From Bacteroidetes bacterium UBA7674 (GTDB taxonomy: Bacteria; Bacteroidota; Bacteroidia; Chitinophagales; Chitinophagaceae), in NCBI GenBank assembly GCA_002483105.1, contig DLHG01000011.1, positions 184,064-248,063 on the forward strand: a stretch of 64,000 nucleotides of DNA. Direction: 5' to 3'. Of this stretch, positions 35,868-44,406 are shown piece after piece. Both the position numbers and the translations under genes were made by a program. The number at the start of each line of letters is the position of its first letter. Within the stretch, counting starts at the first letter, position 1. Under the pieces are notes generated by a model. It ran no database searches, had not been told where the DNA came from, and saw only the letters and a list, made by a program, of their open reading frames with translations.

Positions 35868-35905
35868 AAAAAAGCACCCGACTCATTTTAGTCGGGTGCT
35901 TTTTT
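35868..35905. terminator. bidirectional terminator
   Basis: Perfect 16-bp stem, arms 35868-35883 and 35890-35905, flanked by A and T runs, between yebC and the convergent DUF6438 gene. Confidence 0.9.
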
Positions 35906-35924
35906 ATATCTAAACCGTTTTTTC

Positions 35925-36461
35925 TTAATTAGTATTCTCACTCCACGACTCTGTCTTCTTCCACGCAGTCACATCCAGTGGTGCTATCTTGTCTAATTGA
36001 TCAGCCAGTCCTTTCAGGAATGCAGGAGCAAACGGAGAGTTCGCATTTTGTATGAGTTGCTCTCTGCCGTTCTTGTAAATGATAGTGTACTCCAGTCCGG
36101 CCATATCAGGTATAGCATTCTTATATTTCTCAGAGCAGGTGTCTACTTTGTAGCGTTTAAATTCTGAAAATAGTTTTGCTACAGGTTTTGCATCTACCTG
36201 GCCTTCATAAGTGCCCTGGTGTTCGGCATGCCTTCTGCCCACATACGTAGCTTTGCCGGTTTCAGTAACAATAAGCCTGTAGTCAGGACATCTGCCATAG
36301 CAATTGGTCCTGTGTATCTCTATCGAGGCTATGTCGGTAGTGTTTTTAGCTGTCTGTGTTGTTGTTTGAGTTTTGGTTTTTTTAGTGCCTTTCTTCTGCT
36401 GTGCACAGGCGCCAAATACTGTCGCTACAAGAACTAATCCACATAAAAGAGTCCTATTCAT
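35925..36461 (-). CDS. DUF6438 domain lipoprotein
   Basis: A 178-residue lipoprotein: leader MNRTLLCGLVLVATVFGA followed by C19, then a Lys/Thr-rich linker. The DUF6438 domain starts at SIEIHRTNCYGRCPDYRLIV, whose C-x-G-x-C-P-x-Y is the family's signature, and continues through GKATYVGRRHAEHQGTYEG. The two cysteines may form a disulfide in the periplasm. Function unknown. It ends at a shared terminator with yebC and has a -7 box 23 bases upstream. Confidence 0.85.
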   Translation of the reverse strand: MNRTLLCGLVLVATVFGACAQQKKGTKKTKTQTTTQTAKNTTDIASIEIHRTNCYGRCPDYRLIVTETGKATYVGRRHAEHQGTYEGQVDAKPVAKLFSEFKRYKVDTCSEKYKNAIPDMAGLEYTIIYKNGREQLIQNANSPFAPAFLKGLADQLDKIAPLDVTAWKKTESWSENTN

Positions 36462-36483
36462 TTTTTTGATTTATTTTCCGTGT

Positions 36484-36491
36484 CAAAGATA
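36484..36491 (-). promoter_or_regulatory. -7 promoter box (TATCTTTG)
   Basis: Minus-strand TATCTTTG, 23 bases before the DUF6438 gene start; full consensus match, no clear -33. Confidence 0.5.
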
Positions 36492-36514
36492 ATAGAATAA
36501 CCCACGCTATTGTA

Positions 36515-37642
36515 ATGAGTAAAGCAAATATGTTGCCAACCGGGATTGACGAGGAGCTGTTTTACCAGTTGGCTTTAACATTTGTGCCCGATGTAGGGGC
36601 AAAAACAGGCCGTATCCTGTACGACTATTTCGGTACGGCCACAGATATCTTCAAAGCTAAGTTGCAGGAAGTGAAGGCCATAGCAGGCATAGATGAGAAG
36701 CGCTCCAAAGGTTTCCGCGACCCCGAAGTGCTGAAAAAGACTCAAGACGAACTAGCTATAGCGGAAAAGCATGGAATTAACATATTGAGCTATAAGAACG
36801 GTAATTACCCATCCCGCTTAGCCCAATGTATCGACTCACCATTAGTATTGTACTACCGAGGCAACGCCAACCTCGACGCAAAGAAAATAGTCGCAATAGT
36901 AGGAACACGCAAAAGCACCGACTACGGTCAGCGATTAGTAGATGAATTAGTGGAAGGATTGCAATCCCAGGAAGACATCATCATCATCAGTGGACTTGCA
37001 GCAGGCATCGATACTATAGCACATAAAAAATCGCTTGACTTACATATTCCAACGGTCGGCGTGCTAGGTCACGGCCTCGACAGGATGTATCCCGTAGGAA
37101 ACAAAAAACTGGCAAAGGAAATGATAGAGAACGGCGGCCTCCTCACAGAGTTTCCCTTCGATACTGTTCCCGATAAAGGTAAATTCCCGATGCGCAACAG
37201 GGTTGTAGCCGGGCTTGCAGATGTAACAGTAATAGTAGAAAGCGCCATCTCAGGAGGCGCACTCATAACAGGCCGTATGGCAAACGGTTATAATCGCGAT
37301 GTAGCAGCTTACCCCGGACGTGTACACGACAGCCGCTCTGCAGGATGCAACAAACTGATCCGCACCAACATGGCCTCGATGATTACCTGCGCCGATGACC
37401 TGCTCGACCTGATGAACTGGAAAAACAATCGCCCCAAACCCGTACAAAAAGAACTCTTCATCTCCCTCACCCCCGAAGAGCAAACATTGATAGATATCAT
37501 TCAATCAAAAGACCAGGTTCACGCCGACGAACTCTACAACCTCACCAACTTCAACAGCTCCCAACTCGCCGCAACACTACTAGGACTAGAAATGCAAAAC
37601 CTTATCAAGACACTACCGGGAAAATATTATAGGATGAATTAG
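36515..37642 (+). CDS. dprA: DNA-processing protein DprA
   Basis: A 375-residue protein that loads RecA on incoming single-stranded DNA in natural transformation. The order is a helix-hairpin-helix/SAM-like N-terminus (ALTFVPDVGAKTGRILYDYFG), the Rossmann-like DprA core (KKIVAIVGTRKSTDYGQRLVDELV, IISGLAAGIDTIAHKKSL, TVGVLGHGLDRMYP, FPMRNRVVAGLADVTVIVESAI, SGGALITGRMA) and a C-terminal winged-helix part (TLIDIIQSKDQVHADELYNL). Complete. The codon choice shifts to more A/C-ending codons toward the 3' end. It stands alone; a strong palindrome overlaps its stop codon. Confidence 0.96.
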   Translation: MSKANMLPTGIDEELFYQLALTFVPDVGAKTGRILYDYFGTATDIFKAKLQEVKAIAGIDEKRSKGFRDPEVLKKTQDELAIAEKHGINILSYKNGNYPSRLAQCIDSPLVLYYRGNANLDAKKIVAIVGTRKSTDYGQRLVDELVEGLQSQEDIIIISGLAAGIDTIAHKKSLDLHIPTVGVLGHGLDRMYPVGNKKLAKEMIENGGLLTEFPFDTVPDKGKFPMRNRVVAGLADVTVIVESAISGGALITGRMANGYNRDVAAYPGRVHDSRSAGCNKLIRTNMASMITCADDLLDLMNWKNNRPKPVQKELFISLTPEEQTLIDIIQSKDQVHADELYNLTNFNSSQLAATLLGLEMQNLIKTLPGKYYRMN

Positions 37643-37720
37643 TCTGAACTGGAATTTATGGAATTGATAAATTTTTGAAATTTCAGTAATTCTGCTCATT
37701 CCGTAAATTCCAGTTCAGAC
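37642..37720. repeat. 79-bp dispersed palindrome after dprA
   Basis: Arms 37642-37664 and 37698-37720 match as a 23-bp inverted repeat with one mismatch. The outer end tctgaactggaatt recurs at 46070-46083 and, degenerate, at 55751-55765. It begins in the dprA stop codon and could act as terminator. Confidence 0.8.
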
Positions 37721-37728
37721 AAATAAAA

Positions 37729-37752
37729 AAGCCATGACTCTCGTCATGGCTT
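37729..37752 (-). terminator. terminator of rimO
   Basis: Arms aagccatgac and gtcatggctt (37729-37738, 37743-37752), perfect; on the minus strand a T-run follows. Confidence 0.75.
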
Positions 37753-37810
37753 CAAAAATTTCTTGTCATCCTGAGCCCTGCGAAGGATCTATTCACACGG
37801 GCGATCGCGA

Positions 37811-39145
37811 TTAGCCAACCACCTCACCCTCCAGATCATAATCATACGCCTTCGTTATCCGCACATTCACGAAATCACCTATTGGCAGTTTCTTCTCACT
37901 CTGTATGATCACTTCATTATCCACTTCCACACTATCAAACTCAGTACGGGCTAAATAACGTCCCGCTTCCAGTTTATCAACAATTACTTTAAATTCTTTA
38001 CCAACATACTCCTGGTTCTTCTCGTAAGATATCTCCTGCTGCACTTCCATTATCTCTTGCGCACGTGCTTCTTTCTCTTCAGCCGGAATATTGTCCACCA
38101 ACTCATGTGCACTCGTATTCTCTTCATGCGAATAAGTAAAGATACCTACACGATCCAGCCTTACATCTTCCAAAAACTGCTTCAGCTGATCCACATCTTC
38201 CCTCGTTTCACCCGGGAAGCCAGCTATCAGCGTGCTGCGTATAGCAATGCCCGGCACCTTATCACGTATCGCAGCCACAAGATCATAGATCTCCTGCGTC
38301 TCCATATGGCGTTTCATCGCCTTCAGCATATTGTTAGAGATATGCTGAAGCGGCATATCCAGGTAATTACAAATGTTGTCCCTTTCCCTCATCACGTCCA
38401 GTATGTCCATCGGGAACTTGGTAGGGTAGGCATAGTGCAAACGTATCCATTGCAGACCCGGCACATCCGACAGATGTTTCAGCAATTCAGATAACGCCCT
38501 CTTTTTATAAATGTCCAGTCCGTAGTAGGTCAGTTCCTGTGCTATCAGCATCACTTCCTTCACACCCATGCGCACGAGGTTCTTGGCCTCAGCTACAACT
38601 TCTTCAATAGTCTTCGAAACGTGGCCACCACGCATCAGCGGTATCGCGCAGAAAGAACAAGTACGATTGCAACCCTCAGATATCTTCAGGTAAGCATAGT
38701 GCTTTGGTGTAGCCAATAAACGCTCACCCAACAGCTCCGCCTTATAATCAGCATTGAACTGCTTCATGATCTGAGGCAACTCCATCGTCCCAAACCACGC
38801 ATCCACCTCAGGTATCTCCTTCATCAGGTCGTTGCGGTAGCGTTCGCTCAGGCAACCCGTGATGTAAACCTTGTCCAACTTACCTTCCCGCTTCAGGTCC
38901 ACCTGTTCCAGTATCATGTTGACGCTTTCCTCTTTCGCTTTATCTATAAAGCCACAAGTATTCACCACCACGATATTGTGATCCATCTTCTCGCTCTCAT
39001 GCGCCACTTTTATGCCATTGGCATTCAGCTGGCCGCTCAGCACCTCACTATCCACCATATTCTTGGAGCATCCAAGAGTAATGATGTTTACCTTATCCTT
39101 CTTTAGCGTTCTGGTCTTCAATATTTTTAATTTTTTTTTAATCAC
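37811..39145 (-). CDS. rimO: ribosomal protein S12 (aspartate) methylthiotransferase
   Basis: A 444-residue radical SAM enzyme with two Fe-S clusters that methylthiolates Asp of ribosomal protein S12. The N-terminal cluster-binding domain has VNIITLGCSKNMVDSEVL, VVNTCGFIDKAKEES and VYITGCLSERY (its three Cys). The radical SAM motif is EGCNRTCSFCAIPLMRGGHVS (C-x3-C-x2-C), and a C-terminal TRAM domain ends the protein. The start at 39145 gives a Lys-rich leader; the next candidate start is too far inside. It is followed by a terminator at 37729-37752. Confidence 0.96.
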   Translation of the reverse strand: MIKKKLKILKTRTLKKDKVNIITLGCSKNMVDSEVLSGQLNANGIKVAHESEKMDHNIVVVNTCGFIDKAKEESVNMILEQVDLKREGKLDKVYITGCLSERYRNDLMKEIPEVDAWFGTMELPQIMKQFNADYKAELLGERLLATPKHYAYLKISEGCNRTCSFCAIPLMRGGHVSKTIEEVVAEAKNLVRMGVKEVMLIAQELTYYGLDIYKKRALSELLKHLSDVPGLQWIRLHYAYPTKFPMDILDVMRERDNICNYLDMPLQHISNNMLKAMKRHMETQEIYDLVAAIRDKVPGIAIRSTLIAGFPGETREDVDQLKQFLEDVRLDRVGIFTYSHEENTSAHELVDNIPAEEKEARAQEIMEVQQEISYEKNQEYVGKEFKVIVDKLEAGRYLARTEFDSVEVDNEVIIQSEKKLPIGDFVNVRITKAYDYDLEGEVVG

Positions 39146-39178
39146 GTCATTGCGAGGAACGAAGCAACCTCACGAAAC
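39145..39178. repeat. dispersed repeat upstream of rimO
   Basis: 34 bases starting cgtcattgcgaggaacgaag match 58496-58529 in reverse orientation at 33 of 34 positions. Around 39215-39235 a C/G-rich 'cccctcttgagagggg' hairpin follows, then a degenerate 'taatcctttaatccc' stretch to the der stop. Confidence 0.8.
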
Positions 39179-39300
39179 ACTCTTGCTCTCCCGTTTGTAT
39201 TTCACTTCACACGTCCCCTCTTGAGAGGGGTAGGGGTGTGTTGACTCGCGCCTCATCCTTTTTCGGGAGCCACGGTTAATCCTTTAATCCCAGTTCAAAC

Positions 39301-40623
39301 CTACTTCTTCCTAAAAAACAACCTTATCGGCACCCCACTAAAATTATAGTGCGCCCTTATCTTGTTCTCCAGGAAATTCTTATACGGCTCCTTCACCGAC
39401 TCAGGGAAATTCGTATAGAATGCAAAACTCGGCACCACCGTAGGCACCTGCATGATATACTTGATCTTTATCGCATGGCCACGTGTCATCGGCGCATTGT
39501 ACTTCTCTATTTCTTTACCCAGCGTCTCGTTCAGTTCCGATGTCATGATGCGGCGCTTACGGTTCTCATTCACTTCCAACGCTTTTTCCAAAGCCTGGAA
39601 TATCCTTTGTTTCTCCGTAGCCGAAATAAATATTACCGGTACATCCGTGAACGGTGCTATCTTTTCCTTCAACTCCTTTTCATAGTCACGCGCAGTATTC
39701 GTTTCTTTCTTCGTCACAAGGTCCCACTTGTTCACCAGTATCACCACGCCCTTGCCCTTACGCGTTGCCAGGCTGAAGATATTTACGTCCTGCGCAGTGA
39801 TGCCTTTTTCAGCATCTATCAGTTGCAGGCATACATCCGCTTCATCCATCGCACGTATCGCACGAATCACCGAGTAGAACTCCAGGTCCTCGTTCACGTT
39901 CTTCTTCTTCCTCAGTCCCGCAGTATCTATCAGTATAAAGTCCCTGTTGAACAGGTTGTAGTGTGTATGTATCGTATCACGTGTAGTACCCGCTATATCC
40001 GAAACGATCATGCGTTCCTGGCCCACCAACGCATTCAGCAAAGTCGACTTACCCGCATTCGGCTGACCGATAATAGCGATCTTCGGCGGCTGATCATCAG
40101 GATTCACCTCAGCTGTAGGAGCGTCAGCAGGAATCTTATCCGTTACGGCATCCAGCAGGTCACCGGTACCACTACCCGAGATAGACGAGATAAAATATAC
40201 ATTTTCCAGCCCCAGCGAGTAGAACTCAGTGGCTTCCAGCGCGCGGGTAGGGTTGTCCACCTTATTCACAACCAATAACACCGGCTTTTTGCTGCGACGC
40301 AGTATGTTGGCCATATCCGAATCCTGGTCGGTGATGCCCGTTTCTGTATCTACGACGAACATCAGCAGATCAGCCTCATCCAGGGCTATTTGCACCTGTT
40401 TTTTGATCTCCTGCTCGAAAACGTCCTTGGAATTATTGACAAAACCACCTGTATCTATCACGTTAAATACCTTACCGTTCCAGTCGGCGATGCCGTACTG
40501 GCGGTCACGGGTCACACCGCTCACGTCATCTACTATAGCCTTACGCTGTTCCAGCAACCTGTTGAACAAGGTTGATTTCCCCACATTGGGCCTTCCTACT
40601 ATCGCTACGGTAAATCCCGGCAT
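39301..40623 (-). CDS. der: ribosome biogenesis GTPase Der (EngA)
   Basis: A 440-residue double-GTPase needed for 50S subunit maturation. The first G domain has GRPNVGKSTLFNRL (about residues 8-21), DTGG and NKVD; the second has GQPNAGKSTLLNALVG, DTAGLRKK and NKWD; a KH-like C-terminal domain follows (SFAFYTNFPESVKEPYKNFLENKIR, GVPIRLFFRKK). Full length and without anomalies. A -7 promoter box lies 21 bases upstream of the start. Confidence 0.98.
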   Translation of the reverse strand: MPGFTVAIVGRPNVGKSTLFNRLLEQRKAIVDDVSGVTRDRQYGIADWNGKVFNVIDTGGFVNNSKDVFEQEIKKQVQIALDEADLLMFVVDTETGITDQDSDMANILRRSKKPVLLVVNKVDNPTRALEATEFYSLGLENVYFISSISGSGTGDLLDAVTDKIPADAPTAEVNPDDQPPKIAIIGQPNAGKSTLLNALVGQERMIVSDIAGTTRDTIHTHYNLFNRDFILIDTAGLRKKKNVNEDLEFYSVIRAIRAMDEADVCLQLIDAEKGITAQDVNIFSLATRKGKGVVILVNKWDLVTKKETNTARDYEKELKEKIAPFTDVPVIFISATEKQRIFQALEKALEVNENRKRRIMTSELNETLGKEIEKYNAPMTRGHAIKIKYIMQVPTVVPSFAFYTNFPESVKEPYKNFLENKIRAHYNFSGVPIRLFFRKK

Positions 40624-40643
40624 TAACTTTGAATTTTAGCGTG

Positions 40644-40651
40644 CAAAGGTA
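40644..40651 (-). promoter_or_regulatory. -7 promoter box (TACCTTTG) of der
   Basis: Minus-strand TACCTTTG, 21 bases before the der start; full consensus match, no clear -33 TTG. Confidence 0.55.
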
Positions 40652-40710
40652 CGTCAATTATATGGGTTTTTTGGCTATGAATTGGGTAAATTGCTGTTAA
40701 ATGCACCAAG

Positions 40711-40960
40711 ACTCTCCTCCTTTTTTCAAGGAGGAGTACCCGCAGGGGGAGGTGGTCTGCGCCACACAGGCAAAAGCCCCACCAAACCTGTCATTGCGGG
40801 CCTGACCCGCAACCTCCTGAAATGTAGCGACTCAGACGATAAAAGAACGGAACCCCAAAAAACTCCCCGCCCTATTTTCAGGGCGGGGTGGGTCTGCGCC
40901 AGACAAGCCAGCCCCTCTCCGCTGTCGGCCTGAGCGGAGTCGAATGGATTGTTAAGGATT
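40711..40960. repeat. repeat-rich spacer between der and kinase gene
   Basis: The 495-base gap 40624-41118 holds no gene. It contains a 46-base unit at 40711-40756 that recurs inverted at 46083-46128 with one mismatch, a 'gtcattgcgggcctgaccc' stretch at 40792, a gccctattttcagggc hairpin around 40869, and a 'gagcggagtcga' unit at 40932. The frame across it on the minus strand is a repeat translation. Confidence 0.75.
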
Positions 40961-41118
40961 GCAGTCATAGCTAGATCTAGAAAGGACGCAAAAAAATAAT
41001 GTGAGCAATTATCAGTCATAGAAACAATTCTGGCTTGCGGCAGTTTGTGGGTTTTATAGAATAAGTACATTAACGTAAATTCATCGCAGAATTCGATAAT
41101 CGAATTGTAAATTAGAGC

Positions 41119-42246
41119 ATGGACAAATCAGAAATTAGATTTCTCAAGCAGAAAGATTATAAGTTTATTAAAGAGCTGAGCAGAGGGGGCTTTGGCGAAG
41201 CGATTTTAATAAATGATGAAACTATAGGCGAGGATTTCGTTTGTAAGAAATATTCGCCGTTTTATGAAGAAGATAAAGAAGTATACTACAAAAATTTTGT
41301 TCAAGAGATTAAACTATTACATTTATTAAACCACAGAAATATTGTTAGAGTTTTTAACTATTATTTATACCCTGAAAAATCTACTGGTTATATTTTGATG
41401 GAATATATTAATGGCTCATCAATCGACAAATTTCTTCAGAATAATCCTGACAAAATAAAAGACGTCTTTCTGGAAACAATAAATGGTTTTCAGCATTTAG
41501 AAGGGCTTCAAATACTCCATAGAGACATACGACCTCAGAATATTTTGGTGACTGATCAAGGTATACCAAAAATCATAGATTTCGGCTTCGGTAAACAGAT
41601 GCAATTCCTAGAAGAAGATTTCGGAAATAGTATTAGCTTAAATTGGAGATACACTCCGCCTTCCGAATTTTCGCTAAAAGTTTATGATTATAAAACTGAA
41701 GTTTATTTTGTAGGAAAGTTATTTGAGGAGATAATTAATGAAAATCAATTGCCGGCTTTCCCATATGCGTCGGCTATTCGTAAGATGATTGCTCATAACT
41801 ATGATGAGAGACTTTCTTCATTCCTTGATGTTAGTCGAGAGATTTCGACTGTTGATTCGACCGAAGTTTCATTTAGTTACATGGATAAGTATGCATACCA
41901 ACAGTTTGCCGAAAATTTAAGTAAGATCATCGCTAGCATGGATGAAAATTGTCAGTACAATTCAGACGTTGATGATATAAATCAGAAACTACAAACTGTT
42001 TATAATAATTCATTGCTAGAAGAATATCTGCAAAATAGTGCCGCCTTATTGCGATGTTTTTTAAAGGGTACTTATAAGTATTACAACTCAAAAACATTTC
42101 CAATTAGTACATTGCGAGATTTTGTTATACTTTTTAAGAATACGCCTAAAGATCTTCAAAAAATTATTTTGAATAATATTTGGCTTAGGTTCGACTCAAT
42201 AGGTAGGACCTCAAAAGTATCTAGTGCTGATGATTTACCATTTTAA
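41119..42246 (+). CDS. Ser/Thr protein kinase-like protein
   Basis: A 375-residue eukaryote-like kinase without membrane segments. The glycine loop is LSRGGFGEA (residues 20-28), Lys43 in FVCKKY is the ATP lysine, the catalytic loop is HRDIRPQN (H134, D136, N141, with Arg in place of the usual Lys138) and the metal motif is DFGFG (D154). The kinase domain ends near residue 225; the remaining 150 residues are a helical domain I do not recognise. Base composition is very AT-rich (42121-42180 has 11 G/C in 60), unlike der, so the gene was probably acquired. With two unknown genes facing it, a role in phage defence or signalling is inferred, not shown. Confidence 0.87.
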   Translation: MDKSEIRFLKQKDYKFIKELSRGGFGEAILINDETIGEDFVCKKYSPFYEEDKEVYYKNFVQEIKLLHLLNHRNIVRVFNYYLYPEKSTGYILMEYINGSSIDKFLQNNPDKIKDVFLETINGFQHLEGLQILHRDIRPQNILVTDQGIPKIIDFGFGKQMQFLEEDFGNSISLNWRYTPPSEFSLKVYDYKTEVYFVGKLFEEIINENQLPAFPYASAIRKMIAHNYDERLSSFLDVSREISTVDSTEVSFSYMDKYAYQQFAENLSKIIASMDENCQYNSDVDDINQKLQTVYNNSLLEEYLQNSAALLRCFLKGTYKYYNSKTFPISTLRDFVILFKNTPKDLQKIILNNIWLRFDSIGRTSKVSSADDLPF

Positions 42247-42277
42247 TACATACGCCGGAGTTGCCTTAAATCTGTTT

Positions 42278-43009
42278 TTAAGTAGGATGTATTGAGTTAA
42301 TAAAATACTGCATTGTATTTTCTTCATAATAGAAAATTGAATGTAGACGTTGGTTATTATATAAGGTATAGCTTTGGTCAGATATCTTTATGTTTCGCTG
42401 GTGATTAACAGTAGTACGTTTCGAGATAAAAAAAGCGTTAATTGTTACGTCAATAATATCTCTGGGGTGCATCAAATTGTTTTTCGTCGGTTGAGTTGAC
42501 AAAGGGATGTCAGAATATGAGAAGTGTTTAAAGGCATGAAAAACTCCGCCCGTAAATACAGATTTTCTAGAGTCTCTCTTCTCTATGTCAATTTTTCTAA
42601 ATAATTCCATTCGAAGAGCATCGCCAATCACCTCGCCATCCTCTACTTCGAAAATGTATGCAACCTTATCTCTAGATAGAAAATTTCCAAAGGAATCGAG
42701 ATTAAACATTGGGTCAGGGTTGATATCATAGAGCGCTTTCAATACGCTGTAGGCATTATATTTTCCGAAACAATCCGGATGTTCTTTTACGGCCAATATT
42801 AATACGTTCTCAATAATTTCAATAAAAATTCTTGAAGGTGCTACTATGAATTTTCTGTCTCCGATAAATACAGGATAGTAGTAACCCACAAAATCACCTG
42901 CCAGGTAATGACTTCTCTTTTCGTGTACTCCCAGTTTTGACGCTTTCACTTCGAAATTTCTTCTAATTGAAAGAATCTCTTGTTGAGAGATATTAGGGAT
43001 GATTATCAC
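42278..43009 (-). CDS. hypothetical protein of the kinase island
   Basis: A 243-residue soluble protein, no signal peptide and no membrane segment. It contains HYLAGDFVGYYYPVFIGDRKFIVAP and a conserved-looking FEVEDGEVIGDALRMELFRKI, and a C-terminal His/Tyr/Asn-rich part. I do not recognise a family. It is AT-rich, converges on the kinase gene with a 31-base gap, and lies 96 bases from the next minus-strand gene, with which it probably shares a transcript. Confidence 0.7.
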   Translation of the reverse strand: MIIIPNISQQEILSIRRNFEVKASKLGVHEKRSHYLAGDFVGYYYPVFIGDRKFIVAPSRIFIEIIENVLILAVKEHPDCFGKYNAYSVLKALYDINPDPMFNLDSFGNFLSRDKVAYIFEVEDGEVIGDALRMELFRKIDIEKRDSRKSVFTGGVFHAFKHFSYSDIPLSTQPTKNNLMHPRDIIDVTINAFFISKRTTVNHQRNIKISDQSYTLYNNQRLHSIFYYEENTMQYFINSIHPT

Positions 43010-43105
43010 AAATAATTATTTGATTGTTATTAGTGCTTTTTTCCAGTAGTTCAATTTATCCCGCGTCGTATGGCGTATTGAGATGCAAAAAAAATGATAC
43101 GTATA

Positions 43106-44002
43106 TTACTCCTCGGTAATTGTCGTTTCGTTATCCTTCACAATAACAAATAATATTGGCAACCCCTCCGCATCTTGTATTTCTACTGAGTAATTCTCAT
43201 GTTCCTGAAAACTGTTAAATAGATTTAGAACATTAATTAATGCACTACCTCTAGTTATTGAACTAGGGATTTTACCACTACCTATATTCAGTAAGTCATG
43301 GACTATGCAATTCCAATTGGTATCTCCTTGGTTAGCAGTTGTAAAGGGTAATCCCATGTCACCATTTAGCATTCGGGCTAAAAAAACTCCCCATGTAGAA
43401 CTAATGCCGTTGCTCCATGGCACAAACCTCAATCGCGGACTAGGGTTTATTACTAAATAGTGAAGGGCTTTCGGTCTCCCTTGACTATAATCAGGAAAAT
43501 GTCGAAGCGGAGATGGTGTTATGGAGTTTCCGTAGATAGTAGCGGGCATATCGAAAGAAATGTCGCTGTCATATAAACACTTTTGCGATTGTGATGTAAG
43601 TTGTTCATCCATTTTGGCCTGTGCTAAAACGGCACTGCGATAGATGGGCTTTTTATTTGCATCAAGTAGGCAGAATATTACCATCATATCTCCCAGTTCG
43701 CAAGCGGGAGTATCGCCTGTGCAATTTCTTACAGAATTTACTGTTCGTTGAACACGGGGTTTCTGGTGAATATATACAGATGCGAACTTTACCTCGTATC
43801 CACCACCACTTAGTAATGGCGACAAGTTTCTATTTAGATAGTCAACACCAACACTTCTGTCAAGTAGGTAACTTCTTACGATTTGAGGTTCTGAGCGATT
43901 AGTATTGATGCCGTTCCAAGAGCTATCTCCAATTGAAATTATATTTCCCCATTGAGCTTGGATATGTCTAATAAATTTGTCAAATTCTGGAGTCATGGTC
44001 AT
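43106..44002 (-). CDS. hypothetical protein with possible PD-(D/E)XK-like core
   Basis: A 298-residue soluble protein, AT-rich like its neighbours. The stretch ELGDMMVIF (E102, D105) followed 22 residues later by AVLAQAKMDEQ (Q128, K130) has the E/D...(Q/E)xK spacing of PD-(D/E)XK nucleases, and families with D...QAK then a Tyr/aromatic segment are found in restriction-like genes. The rest is not recognised. A nuclease function is an inference from this pattern only. It is the upstream gene of a probable two-gene minus-strand transcript facing the kinase. Confidence 0.65.
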   Translation of the reverse strand: MTMTPEFDKFIRHIQAQWGNIISIGDSSWNGINTNRSEPQIVRSYLLDRSVGVDYLNRNLSPLLSGGGYEVKFASVYIHQKPRVQRTVNSVRNCTGDTPACELGDMMVIFCLLDANKKPIYRSAVLAQAKMDEQLTSQSQKCLYDSDISFDMPATIYGNSITPSPLRHFPDYSQGRPKALHYLVINPSPRLRFVPWSNGISSTWGVFLARMLNGDMGLPFTTANQGDTNWNCIVHDLLNIGSGKIPSSITRGSALINVLNLFNSFQEHENYSVEIQDAEGLPILFVIVKDNETTITEE

Positions 44003-44152
44003 GTAGTTAAATTGATACTCTGCTTACGACTAAGTAGCTTGATTTCGTTGAAGTGGTAGCCAATCTCCGGAATGGCCTGTTCCTTGCCAAAATACACATC
44101 TCAAAATCACCAAACAACCGTCTTTCGACGGATAAAACCACATTTATTTGGA

Positions 44153-44356
44153 TATCTCTTTTTCCCCACCTCCCACCATCTTCCTAACTTTACAATCGAA
44201 CAATCAGGGATACATTTCATTTCCGAGATCCCAACGAATTACACAAGTTCCTTGCCTACCGGCAGGCATACAGTTCAGAAATTATTCCCAAACTATAAAA
44301 CCAATCTAATGGCCAATCTAAAAGAAAACGCCCCTAGTTCGGCTTTGTCTCTTTGA
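44153..44356 (+). pseudogene. relic of a terminase-small-subunit-like gene with its promoter
   Basis: 44153-44200 (ggatat-tctttttc-ccac-ccacc-tc-tttacaatc) matches the upstream region 46163-46210 of the gene at 45581-46006, in opposite orientation, at most positions. 109 bases later ATG 44309 opens MANLKENAPSSALSL, which matches the start MSNTKEN of that gene for seven codons, then departs and stops. It looks like a second copy cut after its N-terminus. The rest of the 44003-44406 gap shows nothing else. Confidence 0.55.
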
Positions 44357-44406
44357 ATACGTCGCAATGGCAGTCAATCTTCTGATTGACGAATGGGAAG
44401 CCCCCC

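Noticed and set aside
40726..41070. Minus-strand open frame of 114 residues between der and the kinase gene
   Set aside because: It reads through known dispersed repeats (LACLAQTHPALKIGRG..., PPPPAGTPP) and has no family character.
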